Source of the DNA: Streptomyces tropicalis
GTDB taxonomy: Bacteria; Actinomycetota; Actinomycetes; Streptomycetales; Streptomycetaceae
Direction of reading: 5' to 3'
DNA: 64,000 nucleotides
Assembly: GCF_029269835.1 (NCBI RefSeq)
Contig: NZ_JARJBB010000008.1
Span: forward strand, 62,001-126,000
Below are positions 1 to 8,519 of the stretch, piece by piece; the stretch's first letter is position 1; each line of letters begins with the position of its first letter. A model generated the notes under the pieces. The model was not told the origin of the DNA and searched no databases. It worked only from the letters and a program-made list of their open reading frames with translations. Made by a program: the position numbers and the translations under genes.

Positions 1-1
1 C

Positions 2-271
2 CGCCTGCCGCTCGCCTCGGTCACCGCCGAGGAGGTCGACCGGCTCCTCGGCCAGGTGCTCGAGGCAGCCGACGGCAGCTTCAACACCCTGCTGGAGCTG
101 GGCTTCGCCTCGGCGATCCGGCGGGAGTACGCCTGGCGTGTGTCCCGCGGCGAGCCGACGCGGAACCTGGAGGCGTTCCGCCACCTGACGGAGCGGCCGA
201 CGGGGGACAGCCGTCCGGCCGAGCGCCCTTCGCCCGGCGGCCCTTCGCCCGAGGGGCCGACGGCGGACTGA
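2..271 (+). CDS. YbjN domain protein, C-terminal fragment (cut by window edge)
   Basis: Only the last 89 codons are in the window, read in frame from base 2 to the TGA at 269-271. The visible segment has a run of helix-forming residues with the phrases 'FNTLLELGFASAIRREY' and 'RVSRGEPTRN', which I associate with the C-terminal half of actinobacterial YbjN-domain proteins (type III secretion chaperone-like fold, function poorly known). The last ~25 residues are a Pro/Gly/Glu tail. In related Streptomyces genomes a YbjN gene sits between mshA and the MFS/gpm genes, which fits this position. An internal GTG at 56 is not the real start because the frame stays open to the window edge. Confidence 0.65.
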   Translation, partial: RLPLASVTAEEVDRLLGQVLEAADGSFNTLLELGFASAIRREYAWRVSRGEPTRNLEAFRHLTERPTGDSRPAERPSPGGPSPEGPTAD

Positions 272-434
272 GCCGGGCCGGGGCCGTGCGGCCGGTCGGG
301 CCGGGCGCCGGCGCGGTGGACCCGCCCGGACGGGCCGGGCAGCCCCCCCCGGCCCGGTGCGACGGGACCGGTCCGGTCGGGCCCATCCCCGGGCGGGCGC
401 GGGCGGGGCGGCTTTCGGCTTCGGCGCGGGCGGC

Positions 435-1814
435 TCAGGCCGGTGCGACCTCGGGGGCCGCGTCCGCCGGCCCCGCCGGGGCGGCCGTGTCCGCGGACGT
501 ACCGCCCGCGAGCGGAGCGGCGGCGGCGACCGGTGCGACGGGTGCCTGCGGCGCCGGGACCGCCGGCGGCGCGGGGGTCGCTCCCGCCGGGACCTCCGCC
601 GTGGCGCTCTCCTTGGGCAGGCGCCGCATCAGCGCCGCGTAGCCGACGGCCGCCGCGGTCCCCACGAGCGCGCACAGCCCCCACAGCCAGGCCGCGCCGA
701 AGTGGTCGATGACGAAGCCGGACATCAGCGGGGCCACCAGCGCGGCCAGCGACCAGGACAGCGTGTACACGCCCTGGTAGCGCCCCCGGCCGTGGACCGG
801 CGACAGCCGCACCACCAGACCGGTCTGCGTCGGCGCGTTGATCATCTCGCCCAGCGTCCACACCAGCACCGTCAGCGCGAAGACCCCGACCGAGCCGGCG
901 AGCGCGGTGAGCCCGAAGCCGTACCCGGCCAGCAGGGAGGAGACGACCAGCAGCCGGCGCGCGTCCCGGTGCTCGATGAAGCGCGTGACCGGGATCTGGA
1001 GCACGACGATCAGGAGGCCGTTGACCGCGATCGCCATGCCGTAGTCGGCGGGCGTGAACCCGGCCTCGCCCATCGCCACGGGCAGGCCGAGCGACCCCTG
1101 CTGGAAGACCAGCGCGACGAGGAAGGACAGCCCGACGACGGCCATGAAGCGCCCGTCCCGGAGGACCGTGGCGAGCCCGACCGGGTCGGGTGCACCGCCC
1201 GGTACGTCCGCGGGTGCCTCGGGCCGGGACTCGGGCAGCTTCAGGAAGACGACGACGGCGCAGACCAGGGTCATGCCCGCCTCGATCAGGAATCCGGCGC
1301 GGTAGCTGAACTCGGCGATGAAGCCGGCCGCCATGGAGGAGACGGCGAAGCCGAGGTTGATCGCCCAGTAGTTCAGCGAGAAGGCCCGCACCCGGTCCGC
1401 GGGCGGCACGATGTCGGCCATCATCGCCTGCACCGCGGGCCGCGAGGCGTTGCTCGTCATGCCGACGACGAAGGCGACGGCGGCGATGGCCACGGGGTCG
1501 TGCACGAAGCCGAGGACCGCGACCGCTGCGGCGGTGGAGGACTGGGCGGCGAGCAGCGTCGGGCGCCGTCCGAGCCGGTCCGCCATCACGCCGGCGCCGA
1601 GCGAGGACACGACCCCGCCGAGTCCGTGCAGGGAGGCCACGAGACCGGCGTACGAGGCGGAGTAGCCGCGGTCCACGGTCAGGTAGAGCGCCATGAAGGT
1701 GGCGACGAAGGCACCGAGCCGGTTGACCAGGGTGCTCGTCCACAGCCACCAGAAGGCCCGGGGCAGCCCGGACACGGTCTCCCGGGCGGCATGTCTGAGA
1801 CGGGTGACGGACAT
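435..1814 (-). CDS. MFS transporter (12-TM efflux type)
   Basis: A 459-aa integral membrane protein of the major facilitator superfamily, probably a proton-coupled drug or metabolite exporter. Twelve hydrophobic segments are visible, and the loop 2-3 signature 'GVMADRLGRR' lies at residues 75-84. After the last membrane helix ('MRRLPKESATAEVP') comes a roughly 50-residue Ala/Pro tail that is not part of the MFS fold. The start at 1814 is chosen because GGGGGGA lies about 7 nt upstream; the frame is open for another 19 codons. It is transcribed divergently from gpmA. Substrate cannot be told from sequence. Confidence 0.9.
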   Translation of the reverse strand: MSVTRLRHAARETVSGLPRAFWWLWTSTLVNRLGAFVATFMALYLTVDRGYSASYAGLVASLHGLGGVVSSLGAGVMADRLGRRPTLLAAQSSTAAAVAVLGFVHDPVAIAAVAFVVGMTSNASRPAVQAMMADIVPPADRVRAFSLNYWAINLGFAVSSMAAGFIAEFSYRAGFLIEAGMTLVCAVVVFLKLPESRPEAPADVPGGAPDPVGLATVLRDGRFMAVVGLSFLVALVFQQGSLGLPVAMGEAGFTPADYGMAIAVNGLLIVVLQIPVTRFIEHRDARRLLVVSSLLAGYGFGLTALAGSVGVFALTVLVWTLGEMINAPTQTGLVVRLSPVHGRGRYQGVYTLSWSLAALVAPLMSGFVIDHFGAAWLWGLCALVGTAAAVGYAALMRRLPKESATAEVPAGATPAPPAVPAPQAPVAPVAAAAPLAGGTSADTAAPAGPADAAPEVAPA

Positions 1815-1979
1815 GGCGGATCCCCCCACGGGCACAGGCGGTGATGTAAGCGGCTCTAGCGGTGAGCACAACTTACGGTGGCGCGGCGCGGAGGGCCACT
1901 CGATTAACAGATGCCGTCAAACGTCCGCCTGCCGGGCGGCCCGGGCGGCGGCCCGAATGCGTCGATTACGCTCTGGGGC

Positions 1980-2741
1980 ATGGCCGACGCACCGTACAAG
2001 CTGATCCTCCTCCGCCACGGCGAGAGCGAGTGGAACGCGAAGAACCTGTTCACCGGCTGGGTGGACGTCAACCTCAACGAGAAGGGCGAGAAGGAGGCGG
2101 TCCGCGGCGGTGAGCTGCTGAAGGACGCCGGCCTGCTGCCCGACGTGGTCCACACCTCCCTCCAGAAGCGCGCGATCCGCACGGCGCAGCTGGGCCTGGA
2201 GGCCGCGGACCGCCACTGGATCCCCGTCCACCGCACCTGGCGGCTGAACGAGCGCCACTACGGCGCCCTCCAGGGCAAGGACAAGGCGGCCACCCTGGCC
2301 GAGTACGGCGAGGAGCAGTTCATGCTCTGGCGCCGCTCCTACGACGTCCCGCCGCCCCCCATCGAGGAGGGCTCGGAGTACTCCCAGGCCGACGACCCGC
2401 GCTACGCGACGCTCCCGCCGGAGCTGCGCCCGCGGACGGAGTGCCTGAAGGACGTCGTCCACCGCATGCTCCCGTACTGGTACGACGGCATCGTCCCGGA
2501 CCTCCTGGCCGGCCGCACGGTCCTGGTCGCGGCCCACGGCAACAGCCTGCGCGCCCTGGTGAAGCACCTGGACCGGATCTCCGACGAGGACATCGCCGGC
2601 CTGAACATCCCCACCGGCATCCCCCTCCTCTACGAGCTCGACGCCGACTTCAAGCCGCTCACCCCCGGCGGCACCTACCTCGACCCCGAGGCGGCCGCAG
2701 CGGCCATCGAGGCGGTCAAGAACCAGGGCAAGAAGAAGTAA
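1980..2741 (+). CDS. gpmA: 2,3-bisphosphoglycerate-dependent phosphoglycerate mutase
   Basis: Glycolytic and gluconeogenic interconversion of 3- and 2-phosphoglycerate in the cytosol. The 253 aa match the usual dPGM length. The phosphohistidine signature 'LLRHGESEWN' has the nucleophile at His13, the acid catalyst is in 'ERHYG' at 91-95, and the second active-site His186 is in 'VAAHGNSLRAL'. The start at 1980 keeps the standard N-terminus (MADAPYKLILLRHGE). There is no good ribosome site; TACGCT at 1967-1972 lies 7 nt upstream, so the mRNA may be leaderless. The gene ends in a basic tail (GKKK) followed by a strong terminator. Degraded copies of this 3' end recur at 5.5 and 12.2 kb. Confidence 0.96.
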   Translation: MADAPYKLILLRHGESEWNAKNLFTGWVDVNLNEKGEKEAVRGGELLKDAGLLPDVVHTSLQKRAIRTAQLGLEAADRHWIPVHRTWRLNERHYGALQGKDKAATLAEYGEEQFMLWRRSYDVPPPPIEEGSEYSQADDPRYATLPPELRPRTECLKDVVHRMLPYWYDGIVPDLLAGRTVLVAAHGNSLRALVKHLDRISDEDIAGLNIPTGIPLLYELDADFKPLTPGGTYLDPEAAAAAIEAVKNQGKKK

Positions 2742-2795
2742 CCGCCCGCGAGTAAGCCCCCTGCCTGCGGGTTCTCCGCTGGAAGGGGGCTTTTC
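2721..2795 (+). repeat. gpmA 3'-end/terminator repeat, copy A (parental)
   Basis: This is the functional gpmA terminus. It shares the 16-mer CCAGGGCAAGAAGAAG (2723-2738) and the 16-mer CCTGCGGGTTCTCCGC (2764-2779) exactly with copy B at 5500-5515 and 5540-5555. Both copies end in GGGGGCTTTT. Copy C at 12178-12242 is a more diverged relative. Confidence 0.7.
2754..2794 (+). terminator. gpmA rho-independent terminator
   Basis: AAGCCCCC at 2754-2761 pairs with GGGGGCTT at 2785-2792, and a T run follows. It lies 12 nt after the gpmA stop codon. Confidence 0.85.
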
Positions 2796-2941
2796 AGTGC
2801 ACCCGGGCCGTCGTGGGGCCGTCGATGGAGCATCCGCTCGCTACGGGGCCGTGATCACTCGCGCCAAAGCAGCTCCCGGCCGACGTCGCTACGCCGCCCG
2901 CTCGTGCGCCTGCTGGACCGAACGCCCGTTGTCCTACCTCG

Positions 2942-3505
2942 TCACGCAGCTTCGAACCAGGGCTTGTTGGCAGCCCAGTGCTTAACCCACCCGACGAATC
3001 CCGGCTCAGCCGTGGTGGACCCGAACTCGGCTCCGAACGGAGTGGCGCCTTCCCCGGTGATCAACCAGACGTGTCCACGATGCGGGCCGGTGACGACGAG
3101 GTGCCAGTACATGCCGCATCCGTCCGTCCCAAGGACGATTGACCCGTGATCGAAGACTCCGTCGATGATCAAATCAGTATCCTCCGACGGCTCTGCGTCG
3201 TCCTCTTCCCACAGCCACTGCGAGGTGAGGGGGAAGGGCTGGCTCAGGTCACGTTCCGGTCGGTCGTCCCCCCAGTCATCGGGCAGCTCTGCCAGGCCCA
3301 CCAACCCGTAGTCCGGCGGACCGGAGTACGAGCCGTCGGTGATCTCCGCAACGAAGGTCCGATAGGGCTCCGGCAGAACTATGCGGTGCCTCGCTTCGAA
3401 GGCTCGCACCGCTTCCCAGCCCAGCGCGGACCGACCGCCGTCGTCGACAGCGAAGGCTGCACGGAGCACCGCGAGGTCATTGGGGTCCGCCTGCTGAAGA
3501 TTCAT
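2942..3505 (-). CDS. SMI1/KNR4 (SUKH) family protein
   Basis: A 187-aa soluble protein with the SUKH fold signature: an N-terminal helix followed by 'GWEAVRAFEARHRIVLPEPYRTFVAEI', then 'GLVGLAELPDDW' and the mid-domain 'GCGMYWHLVVTGPHRGHVW'. SUKH proteins often act as immunity proteins against polymorphic toxins, or as general protein-binding modules. No toxin gene is next to it here. An 11-bp palindrome CCACTCAGTGG (3519-3529) lies just upstream of the start and may be an operator. The gene has lower third-position GC than gpmA, in keeping with acquired DNA. Confidence 0.8.
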   Translation of the reverse strand: MNLQQADPNDLAVLRAAFAVDDGGRSALGWEAVRAFEARHRIVLPEPYRTFVAEITDGSYSGPPDYGLVGLAELPDDWGDDRPERDLSQPFPLTSQWLWEEDDAEPSEDTDLIIDGVFDHGSIVLGTDGCGMYWHLVVTGPHRGHVWLITGEGATPFGAEFGSTTAEPGFVGWVKHWAANKPWFEAA

Positions 3506-3741
3506 GCGGCCAGGGATACCACTCAGTGGTGACAGCGGTTGATCCCACCGACGTAGTCAGCAGGCGCAATCACTCCAGAGCCGTGCCCGCCGTGTGCCCG
3601 CTCCTGCGGGACTCAGCGGGCACGCACGGGGGACGACGGCACCGGGCGCGCTCCGGCCCAGGTCAGGACTCCGCAGGTCGGTCGCCCTCCGCATACGCCG
3701 TCTTCCGAACTGGTGCCGGACCTGTCGACAGATCGGCTGGA
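3506..3741. other. Intergenic stretch with palindrome and hairpin
   Basis: No convincing gene. It holds CCACTCAGTGG (3519-3529) near the start of the SUKH gene and a 9-bp hairpin, GTGCCCGCT (3594-3602) with AGCGGGCAC (3615-3623). A long plus-strand frame across 3526-4026 has poor protein character and I do not call it. Confidence 0.5.
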
Positions 3742-3996
3742 TCAACCAGGATGCAACGTACAGCCGACGATCTCTTCAAGTTTGGACAGCACCCACGGGG
3801 TGATGTCATCGAGCTGTCGATCGACGTCCGGCACCACGATCTCAACGCCAGGACCGGGAACTACTTCACACCGCCAGGCGGGAAGGAGCTCCAAGAGCCA
3901 AAACTGGATCTTGGTCACCTGCTTCTCATCGAGTACCACGGTGCAGTCATCGGCGACGAGTCGGATCACCGGTACAACGTAACGGCTGACATCCAA
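3742..3996 (-). CDS. Small hypothetical ORF, possibly a gene remnant
   Basis: An 84-codon frame on the minus strand with alternating hydrophobic and charged residues ('RYVVPVIRLVADDC', 'ITPWVLSKLEEIV') that looks more protein-like than the frames opposite it. The only start at this position is a TTG, there is no ribosome site, and the frame remains open upstream, so this may be the tail of a broken gene. I do not recognise a family. It lies in the low-GC accessory block between the SUKH gene and the Band-7 gene. It could be non-coding. Confidence 0.35.
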   Translation of the reverse strand: MDVSRYVVPVIRLVADDCTVVLDEKQVTKIQFWLLELLPAWRCEVVPGPGVEIVVPDVDRQLDDITPWVLSKLEEIVGCTLHPG

Positions 3997-4223
3997 GGCG
4001 CCACCCGAGACAGTCTGACCAGCTGAGCGCCGCCCGCGAGCTGCTGTGGCCCATCCGCGTCATCAGCTCTCGCGTACTGGCCCCGGCCGTCGAGGCCGGC
4101 GTGTTGCCCGTATGCCGAGGATCGTGGAAGTGCAGCTCCGCCGTGACGCCTGCCGCCTTCCGTGCCTTGGCCCAGTGGCTGCTCGCCCTGCCCCGGCGGC
4201 ATGGTCCGGGAAGGCGCGCCCGG

Positions 4224-5192
4224 CTATTTCGCGCCGGGGGTGACGGCGAAGCCCTGCCCGGGTGCGAAGGTGCTGACGTTCGGCGGGATGGCCTTCATCT
4301 CGTCGATGGTGGCGCAGGCCGGGCACTTGGAATAGCCCTGCTGACGGGCCTCGTTGGCGGCCGCCTCCGCACGGGCCTGGGCGACCTTGGCCTGGGCCTC
4401 GGAGACGGCGGCGAAGGCAGCCTGGGCCTTGTCGACGGCCTGCTGCACATTGTCCGGGAGGCTGATCCGAACCAGGTTGAAGCGCAGGCCCATCAGGAAC
4501 TTGTCCCCGAGGGTGGATTCGAGATCCTCCGCCAGCGAGCTGTTGATGGCGTTCTGGACCGCGGCGATGTTGCCGTTGTTGCTCTTGCCGGCCACCTTGC
4601 TGCCCGAGGCGCTGCCGTTGTTCTGCACCAACGAGCAGGACGAGACCAGTTCCGCGCAGCGGAACCGGGAGATCTGCTCGCGCAGATCGTTGTCGATCAC
4701 CGGCCGGATGATCTGGTCCAGGAAGGCGGACCAGCCCTCGTCCCCGTCGTAGGCGTGGTACGTCCGACCGTTCGCGGCGGTGAAGGTGCGGGTGCCGAAC
4801 TTGTCGTCGAAGTCCCGCAACGTCTTCTGGTCAAGGTTGAGGCTGAAGTACAGGGTGCCCTCGATGCCCATGTCCACGCCGTCCGAAGACGGGGTGTGCA
4901 CTACGTCCACCCCCGAGCGGTCTCCCGCGTTGGCCTTCGCGGTGATCGTGTAGAAGCGCTGCTGGGCCGGGTACTTGTGGCTGGTGGAGTAGAGCCCGCG
5001 CCACGTGAGTCCCGAGGCGGGCTGGATGATCTGACGTATGTTCCGGTTGTCGAACATGCCGCCATTGCGGACGATCGCCACCTGGCCGCCGTCAGTGCGG
5101 TCAAAGCCGCCGATGAGGCTGACGATGGTGGTGATCAGAACGATGGCGAGGGCCACGGCGGCCACGATGAGCAGCCGGGTTCTGCGAAGCAT
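4224..5192 (-). CDS. SPFH/Band-7 (prohibitin-like) membrane protein
   Basis: A 322-aa protein with an N-terminal membrane anchor at residues 8-29, a Band-7/SPFH core ('GQVAIVRNGGMFDNRNIRQI' onward) and a C-terminal Ala-rich coiled coil at about 255-288, the usual flotillin/prohibitin layout. Such proteins scaffold membrane microdomains or chaperone membrane complexes. Two unusual points: the core has a Cys pair (CAELVSSC), and the C-terminus carries a CPAC motif at 290-293, suggesting metal binding or disulfides outside the membrane. The start at 5192 is preceded by GGGGGAA, and the frame upstream is spurious. It lies alone in the accessory block; client proteins are unknown. Confidence 0.8.
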   Translation of the reverse strand: MLRRTRLLIVAAVALAIVLITTIVSLIGGFDRTDGGQVAIVRNGGMFDNRNIRQIIQPASGLTWRGLYSTSHKYPAQQRFYTITAKANAGDRSGVDVVHTPSSDGVDMGIEGTLYFSLNLDQKTLRDFDDKFGTRTFTAANGRTYHAYDGDEGWSAFLDQIIRPVIDNDLREQISRFRCAELVSSCSLVQNNGSASGSKVAGKSNNGNIAAVQNAINSSLAEDLESTLGDKFLMGLRFNLVRISLPDNVQQAVDKAQAAFAAVSEAQAKVAQARAEAAANEARQQGYSKCPACATIDEMKAIPPNVSTFAPGQGFAVTPGAK

Positions 5193-5582
5193 GATGTGTT
5201 CCCCCGTGTTGACGGCGATGCCGGGTCGGCATGCGGGACGGCACGCTACTCCTGACCGGAGCCCGCTCGACAGGTAGGGCGAGTCGACCACGAGGGCGAC
5301 CGGACAGGGCGGGCAGCCCGCGCGTGTGTGGCTCCGGCGGCGCAGGTGGTCCAGGGCCGCCGGGTCATTTTCTGGGCCGTCCCTGGGCCGTCCGAGGCCG
5401 CTCGACAGTGGCCAACTATGACTGATGACGACTATTTGACCGCTCACGAATACTGCGTTGAGCAGCGGAAACGCAGGTCGCCAAGATCCCCGGCAAGACC
5501 CAGGGCAAGAAGAAGCAAGCACGCACGAACAAGCCCCTACCTGCGGGTTCTCCGCCGGGAGGGGGCTTTTCGCTGGAGGTCC
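5193..5582. other. Intergenic junction between the two accessory blocks
   Basis: Carries the upstream region of the Band-7 gene, a distinctly AT-richer patch around 5408-5460 and, from 5498, the second gpmA-terminator repeat. No intact gene is seen. The repeat ends directly at the ribosome site of the TetR gene. Confidence 0.5.
5498..5575 (+). repeat. gpmA 3'-end/terminator repeat, copy B
   Basis: CCAGGGCAAGAAGAAG at 5500-5515 equals the last codons of gpmA, but the stop codon is replaced (AAGCAAGC). CCTGCGGGTTCTCCGC (5540-5555) and GGGGGCTTTT (5561-5570) repeat the gpmA terminator. It reads as a broken duplicate of the gpmA terminus. Confidence 0.65.
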
Positions 5583-6155
5583 ATGAGTAGTCCTGATGCT
5601 GGCCGCCCGTCCTCGGCAGTCGTCGACACCAGCCGGCGGGCCGTGGTTCTGGACGCCGCCCTGACCACGTTCGCGCGATTCGGTTACAGGAAGACCTCGA
5701 TGGAGGAGGTGGCGCAGGCGGCGCACATCTCCCGGCCAGGGCTCTACTTCCTCTTCTCCTCGAAAGAGGTCCTGTTCCGAGCCGCGGTCACCCAAGCCCT
5801 GGAACGCGACATCGCAGCGGTCGAACACGTCCTGGCTGACACCGGACACCCCCTGTCGGAGCGTCTCGTCGAAGCGTTCGACCAGTGGGCGGGCCGCTAC
5901 ATCGGCCCCTTGGCACGCGATGTCGCGGAGGTCGTCGAAGCCAACCCCGATCTGCTCGGCGAGATGGTGGAGACGGTGCCACGGCGTTTTGAGGAACTGG
6001 TCACCGATGCGATCGCCGCAGAGACAGGACGGGAGGCGGCGCCTGCTGTCGCCCGGACGGTGATCAGCACATCGATCGGCCTCAAACATCAGGCGCCGTC
6101 ACGGGAGTTCTTTCTCGAACGACTGAAGGTCGCCATCGATCTCCTGGTGCGCTGA
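5583..6155 (+). CDS. TetR/AcrR family transcriptional regulator
   Basis: A 190-aa repressor with the N-terminal TetR helix-turn-helix at about residues 24-65 ('ALTTFARFGYRKTSMEEVA', 'ISRPGLYFLFSSKEVLF') and a helical ligand domain after it. The start at 5583 is fixed by a perfect GGAGGT at 5575-5580. The gene begins only 13 nt after the copy-B terminator repeat, so its promoter lies in or before that repeat. It faces the methyltransferase gene end to end (convergent, 15-bp gap), so its target is not obvious; it may regulate itself or the NOS block. Confidence 0.9.
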   Translation: MSSPDAGRPSSAVVDTSRRAVVLDAALTTFARFGYRKTSMEEVAQAAHISRPGLYFLFSSKEVLFRAAVTQALERDIAAVEHVLADTGHPLSERLVEAFDQWAGRYIGPLARDVAEVVEANPDLLGEMVETVPRRFEELVTDAIAAETGREAAPAVARTVISTSIGLKHQAPSREFFLERLKVAIDLLVR

Positions 6156-6170
6156 GCCGACCGCCGGGGG

Positions 6171-7091
6171 TCAGCTCCGCGCCGAGCGCCTGGCCGCGCG
6201 GGAGCTGCGAATCGCACGGGTGAGGACGGGCGGCAGCAGGTCGGCCGCGATACGGCGGGTGAGGCTGCGGCCCGGTGCGGCGGGTGTGGAGGGCCGACCG
6301 GCTGTCCGTTCCGCGACCGGCTCGGGCGCTGCGGCGTGCCGGGAGGACGGGACGGACGGCGCCCGCATGCCCTTGGACTTGAGCCGGATGATGCGGTGTC
6401 CGGCCGCCTCCTGGACGCTGAGGTGGCAGTCCCCGCGGCCGCGTGCCATCGCCAGCAGCTCCTCCTGCACCGGGCCGGGGTCGCCCCAGGTGCCGTACAG
6501 CTTCTGTGTGCTCAGGCAGATCGGGCGCAGACCGCGGTTGAGCACTGCCTCCCAGGCGGCCACGGAGACGCCGGGCGTGTGCTCCGAACGGAAGTCGTCC
6601 AGGACGACGACTCCGCCTGGCAGCAGCAGGTCGTGCGCCGCGCCGATGTCGGCGTGCACGTGCTCGTACAGGTGCGAGGCGTCGATGTGGACGAACCGGC
6701 AGGAGCGGGGCTCGACCTCTTCCGGCACCAGGGAGCTGGGGCCCTGCAGGACACGGGGCAACTCGCCGTGGAAGGAGAGGTAGTTCTCCTCGAACGCCCG
6801 CCGGCTGAGCGCGCTGTACGACTTCGTGGACTCCGCCCGGTTGGCGTCGTCCGGCGCGTCGCCCTCGAAGAGGTCGCACACCGTGTACCGCTCACCGTCC
6901 CGGAGGCGGCTGCCGAGGAAGATCGCGCTCTTCCCCATGTACACCCCGACTTCCAGCAGATCGCCCCGCATCCCCGCGGACTCCTGGCGGGCCAGGAGCC
7001 AGTCGAAGAGCATCTGGTCCAGTACGGGGAACCACCCGGGGACGTCGTCGAATCGGCGGGGTGGTCGGGGTGCGTTGTGTACGGCCGTCAT
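6171..7091 (-). CDS. Class I SAM-dependent methyltransferase (TylF/Methyltransf_24-like)
   Basis: A 306-aa protein with SAM-binding motif 'LLEVGVYMGKSAIFLG' at 45-60, an acidic loop 'VCDLFEGDAPDD' at 71-82, 'FVHIDASHLYEHVHADI' and 'GGVVVLDDF', the pattern of small-molecule O-methyltransferases of the macrocin/TylF type. The last ~65 residues are basic and Ala/Ser-rich, outside the fold. The start at 7091 has GGGAG 11 nt upstream; a longer version from 7157 is possible but lacks support. Substrate unknown; no glycosyl or polyketide genes adjoin it. Confidence 0.82.
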   Translation of the reverse strand: MTAVHNAPRPPRRFDDVPGWFPVLDQMLFDWLLARQESAGMRGDLLEVGVYMGKSAIFLGSRLRDGERYTVCDLFEGDAPDDANRAESTKSYSALSRRAFEENYLSFHGELPRVLQGPSSLVPEEVEPRSCRFVHIDASHLYEHVHADIGAAHDLLLPGGVVVLDDFRSEHTPGVSVAAWEAVLNRGLRPICLSTQKLYGTWGDPGPVQEELLAMARGRGDCHLSVQEAAGHRIIRLKSKGMRAPSVPSSRHAAAPEPVAERTAGRPSTPAAPGRSLTRRIAADLLPPVLTRAIRSSRAARRSARS

Positions 7092-7651
7092 GCGAACAGG
7101 CACTCCCTTGCGCGGACGAGCTGGTGGGAATTGCTGCGAGCCTGCCCCAGTGAGCATGGCCGAACGGAAGGCAGGATGAACGGCAGGCCAATTTCCGCGT
7201 GCCGCCCAGGGTCGCGGATCAGGAACGGGCGGGCCCGGACGGCAACTCCCTCACCGGCCGGGGCCGCGAGCACACCGAGCCGTTCCGGCCGGTTCATGCG
7301 GTCGTCGTGCCGAAAGTGCGCGTCCCCTCGCTCGTTGACCTGGGCGGCGCTGGCGAAACGCTGCGCGCAGAGGTTCTCAGGGTGGTCCGTGACTTGGCCG
7401 CGCGCGTGACCGCCCGACACGGAGCATGCCGTGTGCTGACGACCCTCGGTCGTTACCAGGACTCGAAGCATCCGCACTGCCACGTGCTGTCGGAGCGTCG
7501 TGGGCCCGCAGCGGACGAGTGGGCCCGGGCAGTACTGCCGACGCACCAGAGGTGAGAATTCCTCGCGGGCGGCAAGCCGCGACCTGCCGGAGTGAAGCCG
7601 CCTGTGCCGAAACCGGTTGCTGCCCCGCGTCCGGCTGCGCATCCTGCTGGC
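7092..7651. other. 560-bp stretch without a supported gene
   Basis: Divergent upstream region of the methyltransferase and the LLM oxidoreductase. Frames exist on both strands (for example 7199-7555 plus) but have no ribosome site and no recognisable protein character. I see no repeat or clear promoter. Confidence 0.4.
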
Positions 7652-8515
7652 ATGCGCTTCTCCGTCAACATCCCGAACTTCGGTGACTTCGCCGACCCCC
7701 GTGGCGTCGCGGCCGTTGCGGTCGCCGCCGAACAGGCCGGCTGGGACGGGCTCTTCGTCTGGGACCACGTACTGCACCGGCGGCACCAAGGGCGTCCCTT
7801 CGGGGACCCCTGGATGCTCCTGACCGCGGCCGCGCTGGCCACCTCCCGGATCCGGCTGGGCACACTGCTGACGCCGGTCCCCCGTTACCGTCCGCAGCAG
7901 CTGGCCCGCCAGGTGGCCACCCTGGACCACGTCAGCGGCGGCCGGGTGATCTTCGCCGCTGGCCTGGGCGGTCCGGTCGAGGACGAGTACCGCAGCTTCG
8001 GCGACGCCGCCGAGCCACGCCTCCTCGCCGAGCGGCTGGACGAGGGACTGGAGCTGCTGGGCCGCTTCTGGTCCGGCGAGCCGGTGGACCACCACGGCCG
8101 GCACTACGAGGTCCGCGACGTGACGCTGCTGCCCGCCACCGTGCAGCAGCCCGGTCCGCCGGTGTGGATCGGGGGGTTCTGGCCGCGTCGTGCGCCCATG
8201 CGGCGGGCAGCACGCTGGGACGGCGCGGTGCCGCTCTTCGAGACGGCCCGGCACGGTCATGTGCCGGACGTGGCGGAGGTGCGCGAGCTGGTCGGGTACG
8301 TACGCAAGCACCGCGCAGCCGGGGCCGGGCGGCCCTTCGAGATGGTGCTCGGCGGTGCCACGCCGCCGGACGCAGCGAAGGCCAGGGACGTGATCGGTCC
8401 CCTGCGCGACGCCGGCGCCACCTGGTGGGACGAGCGGCAGATCGAGACCGGCCCCGACCTGGACCGGCTCCCTCCGGTGCTGCGCCGCATCGAAGCGGGA
8501 CCACCGGTGGTCTGA
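7652..8515 (+). CDS. LLM-class F420/FMN-dependent oxidoreductase
   Basis: A 287-aa luciferase-like TIM-barrel protein. It begins 'MRFSVNIPNFGDFADP' and has the family phrases 'AEQAGWDGLFVWDH', 'SRIRLGTLLTPVPRYRPQQLA' and 'GGRVIFAAGLGG'. Members use F420H2 or FMNH2 for hydride transfer to varied substrates. The start at 7652 gives the canonical N-terminus but has a weak ribosome site; a GTG at 7592 preceded by GGA is an alternative adding 20 residues. It converges on the NOS gene with only 4 bp between stop codons. Its substrate is unknown. Confidence 0.88.
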   Translation: MRFSVNIPNFGDFADPRGVAAVAVAAEQAGWDGLFVWDHVLHRRHQGRPFGDPWMLLTAAALATSRIRLGTLLTPVPRYRPQQLARQVATLDHVSGGRVIFAAGLGGPVEDEYRSFGDAAEPRLLAERLDEGLELLGRFWSGEPVDHHGRHYEVRDVTLLPATVQQPGPPVWIGGFWPRRAPMRRAARWDGAVPLFETARHGHVPDVAEVRELVGYVRKHRAAGAGRPFEMVLGGATPPDAAKARDVIGPLRDAGATWWDERQIETGPDLDRLPPVLRRIEAGPPVV

Positions 8516-8519
8516 ATCG

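Noticed and set aside
357..1844. A 495-codon plus-strand frame opposite the MFS gene
   Set aside because: It is the Arg/Gly/His-rich shadow of a coding region in high-GC DNA; the minus strand has clear membrane helices and MFS motifs.
3526..4026. A 166-codon plus-strand frame across the SUKH upstream region
   Set aside because: No ribosome site, poor codon bias and Arg/His-rich composition; the opposing minus frame at 3742-3996 is more protein-like.
7199..7555. A 118-codon plus-strand ORF upstream of the LLM gene
   Set aside because: No ribosome site or recognisable domain; composition matches non-coding DNA.
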